A stretch of 20,862 bases of DNA from GCA-002688135 sp964536565 (GCA_964536565.1 CAZHXK010000017.1:1-20862); one strand, 5' to 3'. Positions 1 to 7,267 are shown, counted from the stretch's first letter. The notes: a model not told the origin generated them from the letters alone. Numbers and translations are program-made.

Positions 1-1
1 A

Positions 2-1110
2 GTATCAATAAATAGTGGAGCCACGAATTCGAAATTTGCCAAAGTCAAGGTTACGGTGAGTGCTCCGTCCGGAACACATGTGCGATTCTCAAGAAATGCC
101 AACATGGATCATGCAACATCTTACGAAACATTTACATCGGGACACGCATACGATTTCATGCTCGCTCCGGGAGGTAATTCACGGCATGCCTGTGCACAGA
201 TCAGAGATGACGTCACAGGAGAAACGAGTGCTCCGATGTGTGATGCAATTATTCTGCAGCTATTCGGAACAGGAGCCCCTACAGCACCGAGCGTAACAAT
301 CAACCAAAATGCGTATTCAACTACACAGAGAAATGTGAATATTCATCCAGTCGCATCTGGCGCAACAAAGATGGCTATCTCAAATGATAACTCATTCACA
401 GATGCAGTGTGGGTAGACTATGCAGCTGTAAAACAGTGGTTCCTTTCAGCTGGGTCGGGCTCAAAGCAGATTGTGATGATTTTCGCGAGCGAGAGTGGGG
501 CAGTGACGGAGGTTGTCGATGATTGGATCGAGTACTCACCAGGCTCACAAGTTCCGGAGGGTGAGATCAGTATTGAAAATGGAGTGGTAAATACACACTC
601 TATTGATGTTCGTGTGAAGACTGATGATGTTGATGGTGCGGATGTTGTTCGACTTGGATCTGATAGTTCAATGACTGATGCCTTGCAGTTTCAGGCCGTA
701 AAAACATGGCTCTCATACACACTCAAGCCAGGAGTGGGAACCAAGTTTGTATGCGCAGAATTTAAAAACGAAACAAGTGGCATTACATCAGATGTGGATT
801 GTGATTCCATTAATCTGAAAAAAGAAGGGGGAGAGGCTCCTGATCCTGGAGTCCTGAAGATAGATGATGATGAAGATGAGACACTTGATGCGCGTGTATT
901 ACTAGAGTTCAATGCAACTAATGTTGATCGATATGCCGTTTCAAATAACGCTGATTTCAAGAATACTAACTGGCTTCCATACGTCACCACAAGAGAATGG
1001 ACGCTGCAGGGCGGGCCTGGAGAGAAAACAGTTTATGTCATGTTTGCGTCGTCACATGGTCACGTTTCAGAGGTTATTTCAGAAGATATAAAGTTTACTG
1101 GTGCGTCCGA
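2..1110 (+). repeat. About four ~85-residue Ig-like protein repeats
   Basis: Four units can be lined up in the translation, at roughly bases 2-280, 284-545, 556-840 and 848-1110. Each ends with a strand pair read as K.V.V.FA...G.VSEV or a close variant. Units 1 and 3 carry paired cysteines (HACAQI...MCDAI and FVCAEF...DCDSI), units 2 and 4 have hydrophobic residues in those places. This alternation suggests two subtypes. The repeats are diverged at the DNA level, so they are old domain duplications, not recent tandem copies. Confidence 0.65.
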
Positions 1111-1660
1111 ATATGTCGCATCACCAGATGAAAAAGCAGCCCCGGCGACACCATCAAAAAAACGATCGCTGCCTAATGGCATTAAGGCTGGCATGTTAGT
1201 AAAGAAGTATTCATCTCCGGATGTGTACTATGTTGGTGTAGATGGTTATCGGTATGTGTTCCCAGATCAACAGGTATTTTTGTCATGGTATACTACCCAA
1301 GATTTGGAATTAACAAACAAAGGGGGATTAGTAACAACACTAGCTACAGGTACACTCGCATCCATTCCGGTCGGGGGGAATGTCACGTATCGGCCCGGTG
1401 TTCGGCTCGTCAAAATCCAGACTGATCCGCGCGTATATGCGGTGGATCGACATGGGGTATTGAGATGGATTACGAATGCGACTGTTGCAGCGTCTCTGTA
1501 TGGAACACACTGGAACGCACTTGTTCGTGACGTTAATGAGTCATATTTTGTAAACTACGGATTCGGAAAAGACATTGTAAGTCATCAAGATTTTACTCCT
1601 GTATTTGCAAAACGAGACTCGCCTTCGATCGAGGTCGATAAAGAACTCACTGGCTTATAA
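2..1660 (+). CDS. Surface protein with Ig-like repeats, 5'-truncated
   Basis: The reading frame is open from base 2 to the TAA at 1658-1660, so the gene starts before the window; the GTG at 56 is internal. What remains is about 552 residues. It holds about four degenerate repeats of roughly 85 residues, each with a pattern like 'SN..F....W..Y.....W.L..G.G.K.V...F....G..SE', typical of secreted beta-sandwich modules. A short Ala/Pro/Lys linker follows, then a C-terminal domain of about 120 residues that is closely similar to the mature N-terminus of the large surface protein at 8848. No transmembrane helix, LPXTG motif or SLH domain is visible in this part; the signal peptide would lie upstream. 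The role is inferred: an exported cell-surface protein attached or assembled through the shared C-terminal domain. The exact function is unknown. Confidence 0.85.
   Translation, partial: VSINSGATNSKFAKVKVTVSAPSGTHVRFSRNANMDHATSYETFTSGHAYDFMLAPGGNSRHACAQIRDDVTGETSAPMCDAIILQLFGTGAPTAPSVTINQNAYSTTQRNVNIHPVASGATKMAISNDNSFTDAVWVDYAAVKQWFLSAGSGSKQIVMIFASESGAVTEVVDDWIEYSPGSQVPEGEISIENGVVNTHSIDVRVKTDDVDGADVVRLGSDSSMTDALQFQAVKTWLSYTLKPGVGTKFVCAEFKNETSGITSDVDCDSINLKKEGGEAPDPGVLKIDDDEDETLDARVLLEFNATNVDRYAVSNNADFKNTNWLPYVTTREWTLQGGPGEKTVYVMFASSHGHVSEVISEDIKFTGASEYVASPDEKAAPATPSKKRSLPNGIKAGMLVKKYSSPDVYYVGVDGYRYVFPDQQVFLSWYTTQDLELTNKGGLVTTLATGTLASIPVGGNVTYRPGVRLVKIQTDPRVYAVDRHGVLRWITNATVAASLYGTHWNALVRDVNESYFVNYGFGKDIVSHQDFTPVFAKRDSPSIEVDKELTGL
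1190..1558 (+). other. Shared surface domain (C-terminal copy)
   Basis: This stretch encodes a domain with the landmarks VYY, RYVFP, FLSWYTT, KGGLV, GGNVT.RPGVR.VKI, DP..YAVD, LYG..WN and SYF.NY. The same landmarks occur in the same order at 8977-9339 in the large surface protein. A hand alignment gives about 70 identities over about 122 positions. I recall similar domains in exported proteins of Parcubacteria but cannot name a family. Here it is C-terminal; in the other protein it follows the signal peptide. Confidence 0.8.
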
Positions 1661-1690
1661 CACGCGACCAGATTTGCGCCATCATCTAAC

Positions 1691-1724
1691 AAAAAACCCC
1701 GATACACATAGTATCGGGTATTTA
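1691..1724. terminator. Bidirectional intrinsic terminator
   Basis: The 8-bp perfect stem CCCGATAC (1698-1705) / GTATCGGG (1711-1718) has a 5-nt loop. Six A residues precede it on the plus strand, giving a U tract for the minus-strand transcript of pyrDC. The plus side is followed by the weaker TATTTATATA. It lies between the convergent surface gene and pyrC and probably serves both. Confidence 0.8.
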
Positions 1725-1789
1725 TATACTTCAGTGACTAACGGTGGTGAGGTCGGATCGGAGTTCGAAGTGAGGTGTAAACGGGTCAC

Positions 1790-2932
1790 TCATCGGAGGA
1801 CCTCCACGCCTTCAACTTGCCAGTCGAGGTTTCCACCGGCCATGTAAGGAACTATGCCGCCTGCGAGTACACTAGGCACAACCCAGGGCCTCTTGATCAT
1901 CGTAATGGTGTCGTTGTTTAGGGGAAGTCCATAGAAACGAGCACCAAATTCTGAGACGAATGGCTCGAGACGTGGAAGTACTCCACATTCTTCAAACAAT
2001 TGCGTGAGAACTTGCATTGCAACTGGTGCGCTAAACACGCCAGCACAGCCCTGCGCACACTCCTTATTTTCCTTCAGGTGCGGCGCGCTGTCGGTACCTA
2101 GGAAGATTTTTTCAAGGCCGCTCACGACTGCGCCAAGCAGCGCTTCTTGATCCTGTGGATACTTTGCGATCGGCTTGCAGAAGTTGTGTGGGTTTAGTTT
2201 GCCACCAATTACATCGTCAATCGTGAGAATGAGGTGATGTACGGTGACTGTCGCAGCGACATTCGCACCAAGCGAGTTAACGCATCCAATGGCTGCGGCG
2301 GTGGTGATATGCTCGAGCACAATCTTCAGTTGTGGGTAGTGCTCATGCAACCACACTAAATCCGTCAGAAAGTCCTTTTCACGATCCAGCGAGCACGAAC
2401 TCGGTTTCTCACCATGAATCGACAAGGTGAGTTCTGTATCTGACATCGCCTGTAAGGTTGGTTGCAATGCCGGCGCTCGAAAATCAGAAATGCCGTAATG
2501 AGCGTTCGTAGTCATCTCGCCAACAGGACCAGCAAGAATTGAGGGAGACGGAAGTCTCACTAGTTTCTTCCGAACAGGATACGCCTTGGCAATGATCGCA
2601 CCGGCTTCTACTGCCTCTACGATGTGTCGCGGTTGTGTCTGATCCAAGAGTGCAATGCTCATCAGTGATTCAAACTTCCGTGCAGCATCATGCGACTGCT
2701 GGTATCGAACCTGCTCAATAGAGCGTCGATACTGTTCCATCATAGATGCAGTCCACACGGGAGGACTCCGCATACCTTCATCGAGCGGGTCATCTTCGGT
2801 CATAATATTCGGCATAGGAATACCACGCGCGAATACTTCAGCTGTATAGCCAAAAACATTCGTCAGCTGATCTCCTTGTCTGAGATGCAGATGAAAGTCA
2901 TCGGGCCGTCGGATTGTGATAGCATCTACCAT
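1790..2932 (-). CDS. pyrC: Dihydroorotase, class II type
   Basis: Dihydroorotase interconverts N-carbamoyl-aspartate and dihydroorotate, step three of de novo pyrimidine synthesis, in the cytoplasm. The zinc-site residues are all visible: H14 and H16 in DDFHLHLRQG, the carboxylated lysine K116 in IAKAYP, H173 in LSIHGE, H208 in LEHITT and the catalytic D281 in FLGTDSAPH. HITT and GTDSAPH mark the single-domain E. coli PyrC class. At 380 residues it is somewhat longer than the usual ~345, with extra sequence around residues 50-90 and 120-150. ATG directly follows the pyrD stop (TAAATG) and an AAGGAG site sits 6 nt upstream inside pyrD, which fixes the start. It is the only complete gene here ending in TGA. 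Confidence 0.96.
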   Translation of the reverse strand: MVDAITIRRPDDFHLHLRQGDQLTNVFGYTAEVFARGIPMPNIMTEDDPLDEGMRSPPVWTASMMEQYRRSIEQVRYQQSHDAARKFESLMSIALLDQTQPRHIVEAVEAGAIIAKAYPVRKKLVRLPSPSILAGPVGEMTTNAHYGISDFRAPALQPTLQAMSDTELTLSIHGEKPSSCSLDREKDFLTDLVWLHEHYPQLKIVLEHITTAAAIGCVNSLGANVAATVTVHHLILTIDDVIGGKLNPHNFCKPIAKYPQDQEALLGAVVSGLEKIFLGTDSAPHLKENKECAQGCAGVFSAPVAMQVLTQLFEECGVLPRLEPFVSEFGARFYGLPLNNDTITMIKRPWVVPSVLAGGIVPYMAGGNLDWQVEGVEVLR

Positions 2933-3883
2933 TTAAGACTCCTTATTCATCAGTTTATTGATGTGACGAACCGTTTTCGACACACGCCAAGGACGTAGAA
3001 AAGCCATTGATCCGATGAACACCGAATCGGCTCCTGCTGTAATCAATCGTTCTGCATCGGTGTGGGAGAGAATCCCACCACCTGCATTGATCGGAATGGT
3101 AATTCCAATATCTCGCGCAGCTTTTACCCATTTTTCAACGATAGGTAGTAGGGGTGCACCAGACAATCCACCGTTTCCGAAGCCGTACTGCGCAAGCGGT
3201 GAAACATCAGAACCGAACAATCCAACCCAGTCAATCTGATCAGGAAGTTTACCCCAGGGTATCGTGTTGGATACACACAGTGCATCTATGCCATTGATCT
3301 GTGAAAGCTCAAGTGCGGCTCTCACAGAAACGACTGCATTTACTTTGACCATGATTGCAACGTATGGAATAAGAAGTGTTACTAGTCGCGCATACTCCTT
3401 AACCTCATGAAGCAGATGGGCTGTATCAAGTCCAACGTTCGGACACGACACATTTACTTGTAGGCCAAACGGCGTCTTGAATTGACTGATGTGTATAAGA
3501 AGTAACTGGCAGAACTGACGGAATTCATCTATGCGTTTTTCGGCAGTATCAGCGATCGACATAAACGAAATAAGAAAAGGCTCCGTTCGTTCCTGCCAAC
3601 GGCCATCTGCAAATAGTGTTGCAGCGCCCGGTCCGCGAAGCCCGACAGAGTTCAGTGCGATAGACTTAAATGGTTTGACGACGACACACTTGGGGAACAT
3701 CTCTCCATCCTTCATGTTTCCTTCGCGCGCGCTGAGCGTTGTTGTCTTAGAGACAAATGTCATGCCATCAAAATTCATTCCAATAGGACGAACATATGGA
3801 TGATACCAGTAACCTTCTCCAAAGAACCCCTGAACACCAGAGGCGGCAAACACATGCCCGAATTCCATTCCTCTTATTTTCAT
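2933..3883 (-). CDS. pyrD: Dihydroorotate dehydrogenase, class 1 type
   Basis: This FMN enzyme oxidises dihydroorotate to orotate in pyrimidine synthesis. Class 1 landmarks are present: SKTTTL with K46 (FMN contact), the NVSCPN loop with C147 in the place of the class 1 catalytic cysteine, K180 in IMVKVNAV, CVSNT (203-207), GGLSG (238-242) and the phosphate-binding INAGGG with GADSVFIGS (265-292). The length of 316 residues is normal. Class 2 enzymes use serine and a membrane-binding N-terminal extension, both absent here. No pyrK (electron-transfer subunit of class 1B) lies next to it, so class 1A or another acceptor is possible. It is the first gene of a two-gene operon with pyrC, with an AAAGGAG site 6 nt before the ATG. 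Confidence 0.94.
   Translation of the reverse strand: MKIRGMEFGHVFAASGVQGFFGEGYWYHPYVRPIGMNFDGMTFVSKTTTLSAREGNMKDGEMFPKCVVVKPFKSIALNSVGLRGPGAATLFADGRWQERTEPFLISFMSIADTAEKRIDEFRQFCQLLLIHISQFKTPFGLQVNVSCPNVGLDTAHLLHEVKEYARLVTLLIPYVAIMVKVNAVVSVRAALELSQINGIDALCVSNTIPWGKLPDQIDWVGLFGSDVSPLAQYGFGNGGLSGAPLLPIVEKWVKAARDIGITIPINAGGGILSHTDAERLITAGADSVFIGSMAFLRPWRVSKTVRHINKLMNKES
2939..2944 (-). promoter_or_regulatory. Shine-Dalgarno of pyrC
   Basis: AAGGAG on the minus strand, 6 nt before the pyrC ATG and inside the last codons of pyrD. It is notable because the other genes of the window outside this operon lack such a site. Confidence 0.85.
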
Positions 3884-3889
3884 GACCGA

Positions 3890-3896
3890 CTCCTTT
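3890..3896 (-). promoter_or_regulatory. Shine-Dalgarno of pyrD
   Basis: AAAGGAG on the minus strand with 6 nt to the pyrD ATG, the same spacing as for pyrC. Confidence 0.88.
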
Positions 3897-3900
3897 TTGT

Positions 3901-3916
3901 AACGAACGAACGAACG
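3901..3916. repeat. Tetranucleotide repeat (AACG)x4 in the pyrD leader
   Basis: Four perfect AACG units (CGTT on the coding strand) lie between the predicted -10 box and the pyrD Shine-Dalgarno site, overlapping the predicted transcription start near 3914. Such repeats can change length by slippage, but no variation can be seen in one sequence. Confidence 0.9.
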
Positions 3917-3921
3917 ATAAG

Positions 3922-3948
3922 ATTATAGAATTTGCTAATTTCAGTCAA
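3922..3948 (-). promoter_or_regulatory. Sigma-70-type promoter of pyrDC
   Basis: On the minus strand TTGACT (3943-3948) and a perfect TATAAT (3922-3927) are separated by 15 bp, slightly short of the usual 17. The predicted start near 3914 gives a leader of about 30 nt to pyrD. Confidence 0.72.
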
Positions 3949-3982
3949 ACCAGGGAACTGAGTACAAAATAAAAATGAAACT

Positions 3983-4012
3983 AAAAACCCCATCAGAAAT
4001 GCTGGGGTTTTT
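3983..4012. terminator. Intrinsic terminator after the regulator/membrane-protein operon
   Basis: AAAAACCCC pairs with GGGGTTTTT, with an inner CAG/CTG pairing around the loop. It works on either strand; on the minus strand it ends the operon of 6559-4020 just after its last stop codon, upstream of the pyrDC promoter. Confidence 0.88.
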
Positions 4013-4019
4013 GTTAAAA

Positions 4020-4559
4020 TTACAAGTAATTTACGATGACACCGTCAACTCCTGCAAAAGCGAAATCAACAACATGGAATTCAGCTAGTTCTCCATCCTC
4101 GATGACGGTGTATATTCCAGGTAAACTGCCGTACTTTTTCCCTTCTAATTTTACTATCCCAGCCTTGAGATGCTTAATGAGCATCATTCCGCCCGCAGCG
4201 GTTGGTATATTTGGAATAGCAACTGCGGCATTCACTTTGGTTGGTGCTCCTTCGACCTTATGAACAGAGGGGGAGTGGATTAATTTCTTATTCTTTTTTT
4301 GTTCAGCGACAATCTTTACGCCATAAAAAAAGCCGAGCGCATACAACAGAACCATGAGGATCATGATATATGAAAGAGGCGGCTCAAATTCGCCGACCGC
4401 GAGGGGGATACTTGTCATGCTCCCCAGAAAACCAAAACACAGTACGAGCATCCAACCAACGAGCGAACGATACGTTGTAATTTTAGAAAGCTTTTGTAAT
4501 TGATCAGTGGAAAGTGTTCCTTCTGCGTTTGTGTCGATGTCGTGTAGGTATGGATGCAT
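4020..4559 (-). CDS. Two-helix membrane protein, unknown function
   Basis: This 179-residue protein is not recognised. The first ~33 residues are soluble and polar. Two hydrophobic helices follow at about residues 34-56 and 62-84, joined by a short loop (GEFEPP). A Lys-rich segment (EQKKNKK, about 86-92) then suggests that both ends face the cytoplasm. The last ~80 residues form a small soluble domain with several Gly and hydrophobic stretches ending in VDGVIVNYL. It is the last gene of a three-gene minus-strand operon, 8 nt after the Ig-like protein, and a terminator follows at once. No Shine-Dalgarno is visible. The close spacing suggests it works with the neighbouring anchored surface protein. 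Confidence 0.8.
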   Translation of the reverse strand: MHPYLHDIDTNAEGTLSTDQLQKLSKITTYRSLVGWMLVLCFGFLGSMTSIPLAVGEFEPPLSYIMILMVLLYALGFFYGVKIVAEQKKNKKLIHSPSVHKVEGAPTKVNAAVAIPNIPTAAGGMMLIKHLKAGIVKLEGKKYGSLPGIYTVIEDGELAEFHVVDFAFAGVDGVIVNYL

Positions 4560-4567
4560 AAAATGAA

Positions 4568-6190
4568 TTAAAGACTAAGAGATATGGGCTGGGTAGATAT
4601 GTGTTTACTGCTGGCACGGTCTTCTCCGGTCAGGACAGCATCGTTCATGAGAGTTTGCTGTGTTGAAGAGGGGGTGATGGATACTTCAAATCCTATTGCT
4701 CGACGATCGCCATCCTGTAGGAGTGTGTCCTGCCACGAGACAGTGTTTAAGAGTGCATCGTATGTAACTGGCGATCCGAAAGATACTGACGATCGGCCAG
4801 TCCACGAAACACCGGGTGCAAGCGTAGCACTGAACGTAGGGGAAAGTATTGCACCTAAATTACTTCCCATCTCAACAAACACCCATAGTTTGGTATGTTT
4901 GCTCTGCTCTACGGGCCACGGACCTCTTCCGAGTTGATCACCATCCTCGGTGTAGTAGCGAGCCTCAGTAGATAGTAATGGCGTGCTTACAGTATCAATA
5001 GTAAAACTACTTCCAGGAATTTCGATGCGCTGATTATTGGTACCAAGTGAAAAACTCATGATGGTATCGATGCGCATAGATTGGGCAGTGCATTCGACAC
5101 GAACTGAAAGGGGAAGAGATTCCACATAAGATCCACGCTCAAGTACACTGAGGTTGGTATGCTGGGACAGTGGTATGTGAATAGTAGAGCCACGAGCATT
5201 CTTTCCAGCAAATGCAAGACAGTTTGAAGACGAGATGAAACTAAATGAGACATCATTGAGTTCGTGCGGTGTACCATTGTTCATGATGAGTCGTACGGGA
5301 ATAGTGTCTGTTTGGCTAACAGCTCGGTCAATAATTTCGATTTCAGTAGCGAATGAGATTTCAAGAGGCTCGATATTCTGTGAGACGGGGGTACGCGCAA
5401 GATCCACTTCTGTTCCGTTTGAGAGCCGCATGGATGTGATCACATGAAAGGAAAGTGTGTCACCTTGCAGTCTGAGGGGTTGAGGGCTGAGTTCAGTTTC
5501 ACTTCTCAGGGTACCAATGACACCTGCACCTTCAAATATAAAGTGAGGAGAAACACCGACTGCATCATCTATCCGAACGTGCACTTCATCGATAGGAACT
5601 CGGAGTGCGTTCTCAAGTTGGATTGAGGGGGCGATAAGTTGGCCTTCGAACAGAATCTCTGGTGTTAACACGGTCATGTTGATTGCGCCGGTTTCGATGG
5701 ATCTCACGATCACGCCATGGGCACGATCAATTTTCTCATCAGATGTAAGAGATGTGGTAGAAAGCGGCACACGTACAACATCCTCTGACGCACCCCAAAA
5801 TGTGACGGGAAATGAAACATCAGTTGACGTGCCGGGGGAAAGATCGCCGACAGCAAATAAGGTACCCCGTGATTCGTCTAATTCTATGTTGGAAGGCGGG
5901 GAAATAAGTAGCTCAACATCCTGCAGTATGCCATCGCTCGGGTTGGTGAGCGTGACGGTGATGGTCGTAGGTACCCCAGCTTGGATAATTTCCTCAGATT
6001 CAACACTAGAAATAACTAAAATAGAGGGCGGTTCACGAAAGATAAAGTAGAGGGCGGTTCCTGCGACGACGGCAGTAATTAAACCCAATAAAATGATGTC
6101 AAAAATAAAAAGCGCCTTCGCGCGTCGATGTAGGGTATAATACTTAGTGTGGTAGTGATCCTTTATGAATGACGAAAATTTTGCAAGCAT
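4568..6190 (-). CDS. Membrane-anchored protein with Ig-like domains
   Basis: A cytoplasmic N-terminus with basic residues (HRRAK at 21-25) precedes one transmembrane helix at about 26-51. This is a signal-anchor layout that places the remaining ~490 residues outside. The exterior is Ser/Thr-rich and beta-rich. The first module (about 56-150) reads like a DUF11/CARDB-type Ig fold (TITVTLTNPSDG, then a DLSPG turn); three or four less clear modules follow. Two cysteines (SSNCLAF and RVECTAQ) could pair. The stop codon of the upstream regulator lies 9 nt before the ATG, in the same frame, so the start is well bounded. No Shine-Dalgarno is visible. The role as a structural or adhesive surface protein is inferred. 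Confidence 0.85.
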   Translation of the reverse strand: MLAKFSSFIKDHYHTKYYTLHRRAKALFIFDIILLGLITAVVAGTALYFIFREPPSILVISSVESEEIIQAGVPTTITVTLTNPSDGILQDVELLISPPSNIELDESRGTLFAVGDLSPGTSTDVSFPVTFWGASEDVVRVPLSTTSLTSDEKIDRAHGVIVRSIETGAINMTVLTPEILFEGQLIAPSIQLENALRVPIDEVHVRIDDAVGVSPHFIFEGAGVIGTLRSETELSPQPLRLQGDTLSFHVITSMRLSNGTEVDLARTPVSQNIEPLEISFATEIEIIDRAVSQTDTIPVRLIMNNGTPHELNDVSFSFISSSNCLAFAGKNARGSTIHIPLSQHTNLSVLERGSYVESLPLSVRVECTAQSMRIDTIMSFSLGTNNQRIEIPGSSFTIDTVSTPLLSTEARYYTEDGDQLGRGPWPVEQSKHTKLWVFVEMGSNLGAILSPTFSATLAPGVSWTGRSSVSFGSPVTYDALLNTVSWQDTLLQDGDRRAIGFEVSITPSSTQQTLMNDAVLTGEDRASSKHISTQPISLSL

Positions 6191-6199
6191 ACAAATACG

Positions 6200-6559
6200 T
6201 TAGTCTATCAAACTGAGCTGACCCTTAACTTCGGGCTTCTCAGGTTTAGATGGCTCAGCTTCCTCTGCTTCGCTGTCTCGCCATTCAGTTATAAATTGAC
6301 CGATCCCTTTGGTGTCTCGAGCAGAAGCAAGACGTGGTCGATCATGAGACCATGATAATACATCTTTGAACTGAATGCGATAGCGGCCTTTGATCATCAT
6401 AACCGGAAGCTCCTTGGTTTTGACGGCACGGCGGATTGTTTTTTCAGACAGACCGAATAACCGAGCAGCCTCAGATACGGAAAGTGGTAATGATTGATTT
6501 TGAGGGTAAAACATGAAAAGGCGTTCATTAGGACTGTATGTCCAGAGTAGTCTGGACAT
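6200..6559 (-). CDS. Small helix-turn-helix regulator (excisionase/MerR-like)
   Basis: From the ATG at 6559 the protein has 119 residues. Residues ~25-72 form a HTH_17/excisionase-type DNA-binding domain: SVSEAARLFGLSEKTIRRAV is the helix-turn-helix, followed by a KGRYRIQFKDVLSW wing. The C-terminal ~40 residues are acidic and Pro/Glu-rich, probably disordered. Three starts are possible: GTG 6565, ATG 6559 and ATG 6514, the last just before FYPQNQ; none has a Shine-Dalgarno. The predicted promoter (-10 at 6564-6569) would make the 6559 start nearly leaderless, while the 6514 start would leave the inverted repeat in the leader. It heads an operon with the two membrane proteins and may regulate itself through that inverted repeat. 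Confidence 0.85.
   Translation of the reverse strand: MSRLLWTYSPNERLFMFYPQNQSLPLSVSEAARLFGLSEKTIRRAVKTKELPVMMIKGRYRIQFKDVLSWSHDRPRLASARDTKGIGQFITEWRDSEAEEAEPSKPEKPEVKGQLSLID
6538..6559. promoter_or_regulatory. Perfect 9-bp inverted repeat, candidate operator
   Basis: ATGTCCAGA (6538-6546) and TCTGGACAT (6551-6559) are exact reverse complements around GTAG. The repeat overlaps the possible ATG of the regulator gene and lies just downstream of its predicted -10 box. It could be a dimer-binding operator or an RNA hairpin that hides the start. Confidence 0.75.
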
Positions 6560-6563
6560 TAAC

Positions 6564-6592
6564 ACTGTAGCATATTGACTTTCAGCTCACAA
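6564..6592 (-). promoter_or_regulatory. Candidate promoter of the regulator operon
   Basis: On the minus strand TTGTGA (6587-6592) and TACAGT (6564-6569) have a 17-bp spacer; each box matches the sigma-70 consensus at four of six positions. Moderate support only. Confidence 0.5.
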
Positions 6593-6603
6593 TGGGCTAT
6601 AGT
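6575..6603 (+). promoter_or_regulatory. Promoter of the sigma factor gene
   Basis: TTGACT (6575-6580) and TATAGT (6598-6603) are separated by exactly 17 bp and match the consensus at five of six positions each. The expected start near 6610 leaves a leader of about 100 nt before the GTG. A second TATAGT at 6694-6699 is closer to the gene but lacks a -35 partner. Confidence 0.75.
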
Positions 6604-6623
6604 GTAGCTCATAAATCACTGTG

Positions 6624-6657
6624 ATATGGCCACTCGGTCCTCTAAATTGAGCCATAT
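6624..6657 (+). promoter_or_regulatory. Inverted repeat in the sigma factor leader
   Basis: ATATGGC (6624-6630) and GCCATAT (6651-6657) pair exactly around 20 nt, with two further weak pairs outside. TCACTGTGA (6616-6624) next to it is a small palindrome. They could be a leader hairpin or protein sites. There is no gene in 6566-6711. Confidence 0.5.
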
Positions 6658-6711
6658 TATTCAGAACTCAAAGCTAACTGTAACACTTATCTATATAGTA
6701 CGTCTTCTCTT

Positions 6712-7266
6712 GTGAAGGGCAATAACAAACAACTTGTTCTGAAGCTCCAGTTCAACAATGATCCTGAAGCTTTTTCTGAGCTCTACGATCGACTGGCGCA
6801 GCCTATCTACCGCTTTATATACTTTAAAGTGGGCTCTAAGGCAGACGCGCAAGATCTGACCTCAGAAGTATTTTTAAAAGCATGGGCAGCGATACGCGAA
6901 CGAAAGGACGGTGTTCTCAACTTTCGCGCATTCGTATATAGAATTGCCCGTAACATAGTCGTGGACTTTTACAGAAAGAAGAGAGATATAACATCTATAG
7001 ATACAATTGAAGATGACCGATTTGTTACAGGAAGCAATATTGAGAAGATTGCGAATAATCAGGAGCTGACGGTTGTACTTAAAGCAGTGCGATCACTCAA
7101 GGATGAATACAGAGAACTTATCATCTTCCGTTACTTGGACGAGATGAGTTACAAAGAAATAGCTGAAATCGTAAATAAATCTCACGTCGCTGTGCGTGTC
7201 ACCATGCATCGTGCAGTCAAAACACTTAAGAAACACTTGGGACATGATGTACCCAAGCAACCATAA
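6712..7266 (+). CDS. RNA polymerase sigma-70 family factor, ECF type
   Basis: This 184-residue sigma factor has only regions 2 and 4. Region 2 (about 18-90) contains FSELYDRLAQPIYRFIYFKV, the DLTSEVFLKAW motif and the -10-binding FVYRIARNIVVDFYRKK. Region 4 (about 118-176) ends in the -35-binding helix-turn-helix MSYKEIAEIVNKSHVAVRVTMHR. The GTG start gives the usual ~14 residues before region 2; no in-frame ATG lies upstream before the stop at 6643. A single base separates its TAA from the ATG of the DUF5667-like gene, so the two are co-expressed. Known ECF factors direct envelope or stress genes and are held by membrane anti-sigma proteins; surface genes as its targets are inferred from position. 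Confidence 0.93.
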   Translation: MKGNNKQLVLKLQFNNDPEAFSELYDRLAQPIYRFIYFKVGSKADAQDLTSEVFLKAWAAIRERKDGVLNFRAFVYRIARNIVVDFYRKKRDITSIDTIEDDRFVTGSNIEKIANNQELTVVLKAVRSLKDEYRELIIFRYLDEMSYKEIAEIVNKSHVAVRVTMHRAVKTLKKHLGHDVPKQP

Positions 7267-7267
7267 G

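Noticed and set aside
56..58. GTG as start of the first gene
   Set aside because: The frame is open to base 2 with the same repeat-like protein sequence, and there is no ribosome site or signal peptide.
1790..1792. TGA recoded as glycine
   Set aside because: pyrC ends at this TGA at the family's normal C-terminus and a terminator follows; no other gene needs in-frame TGA readthrough.
1795..1805. GGAGG-A-CCTCC palindrome at the pyrC end
   Set aside because: The single-base spacer prevents a hairpin and it lies in coding sequence (EVLR), so it is probably chance.
6694..6699. Second TATAGT as main promoter of the sigma gene
   Set aside because: No -35 sequence at 16-18 bp upstream; the promoter at 6575-6603 is much better.
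7196..7267. ATG 7196 as start of the DUF5667-type protein
   Set aside because: It overlaps the conserved sigma region 4, and the residues added do not resemble the family; ATG 7268 sits one base after the sigma stop.
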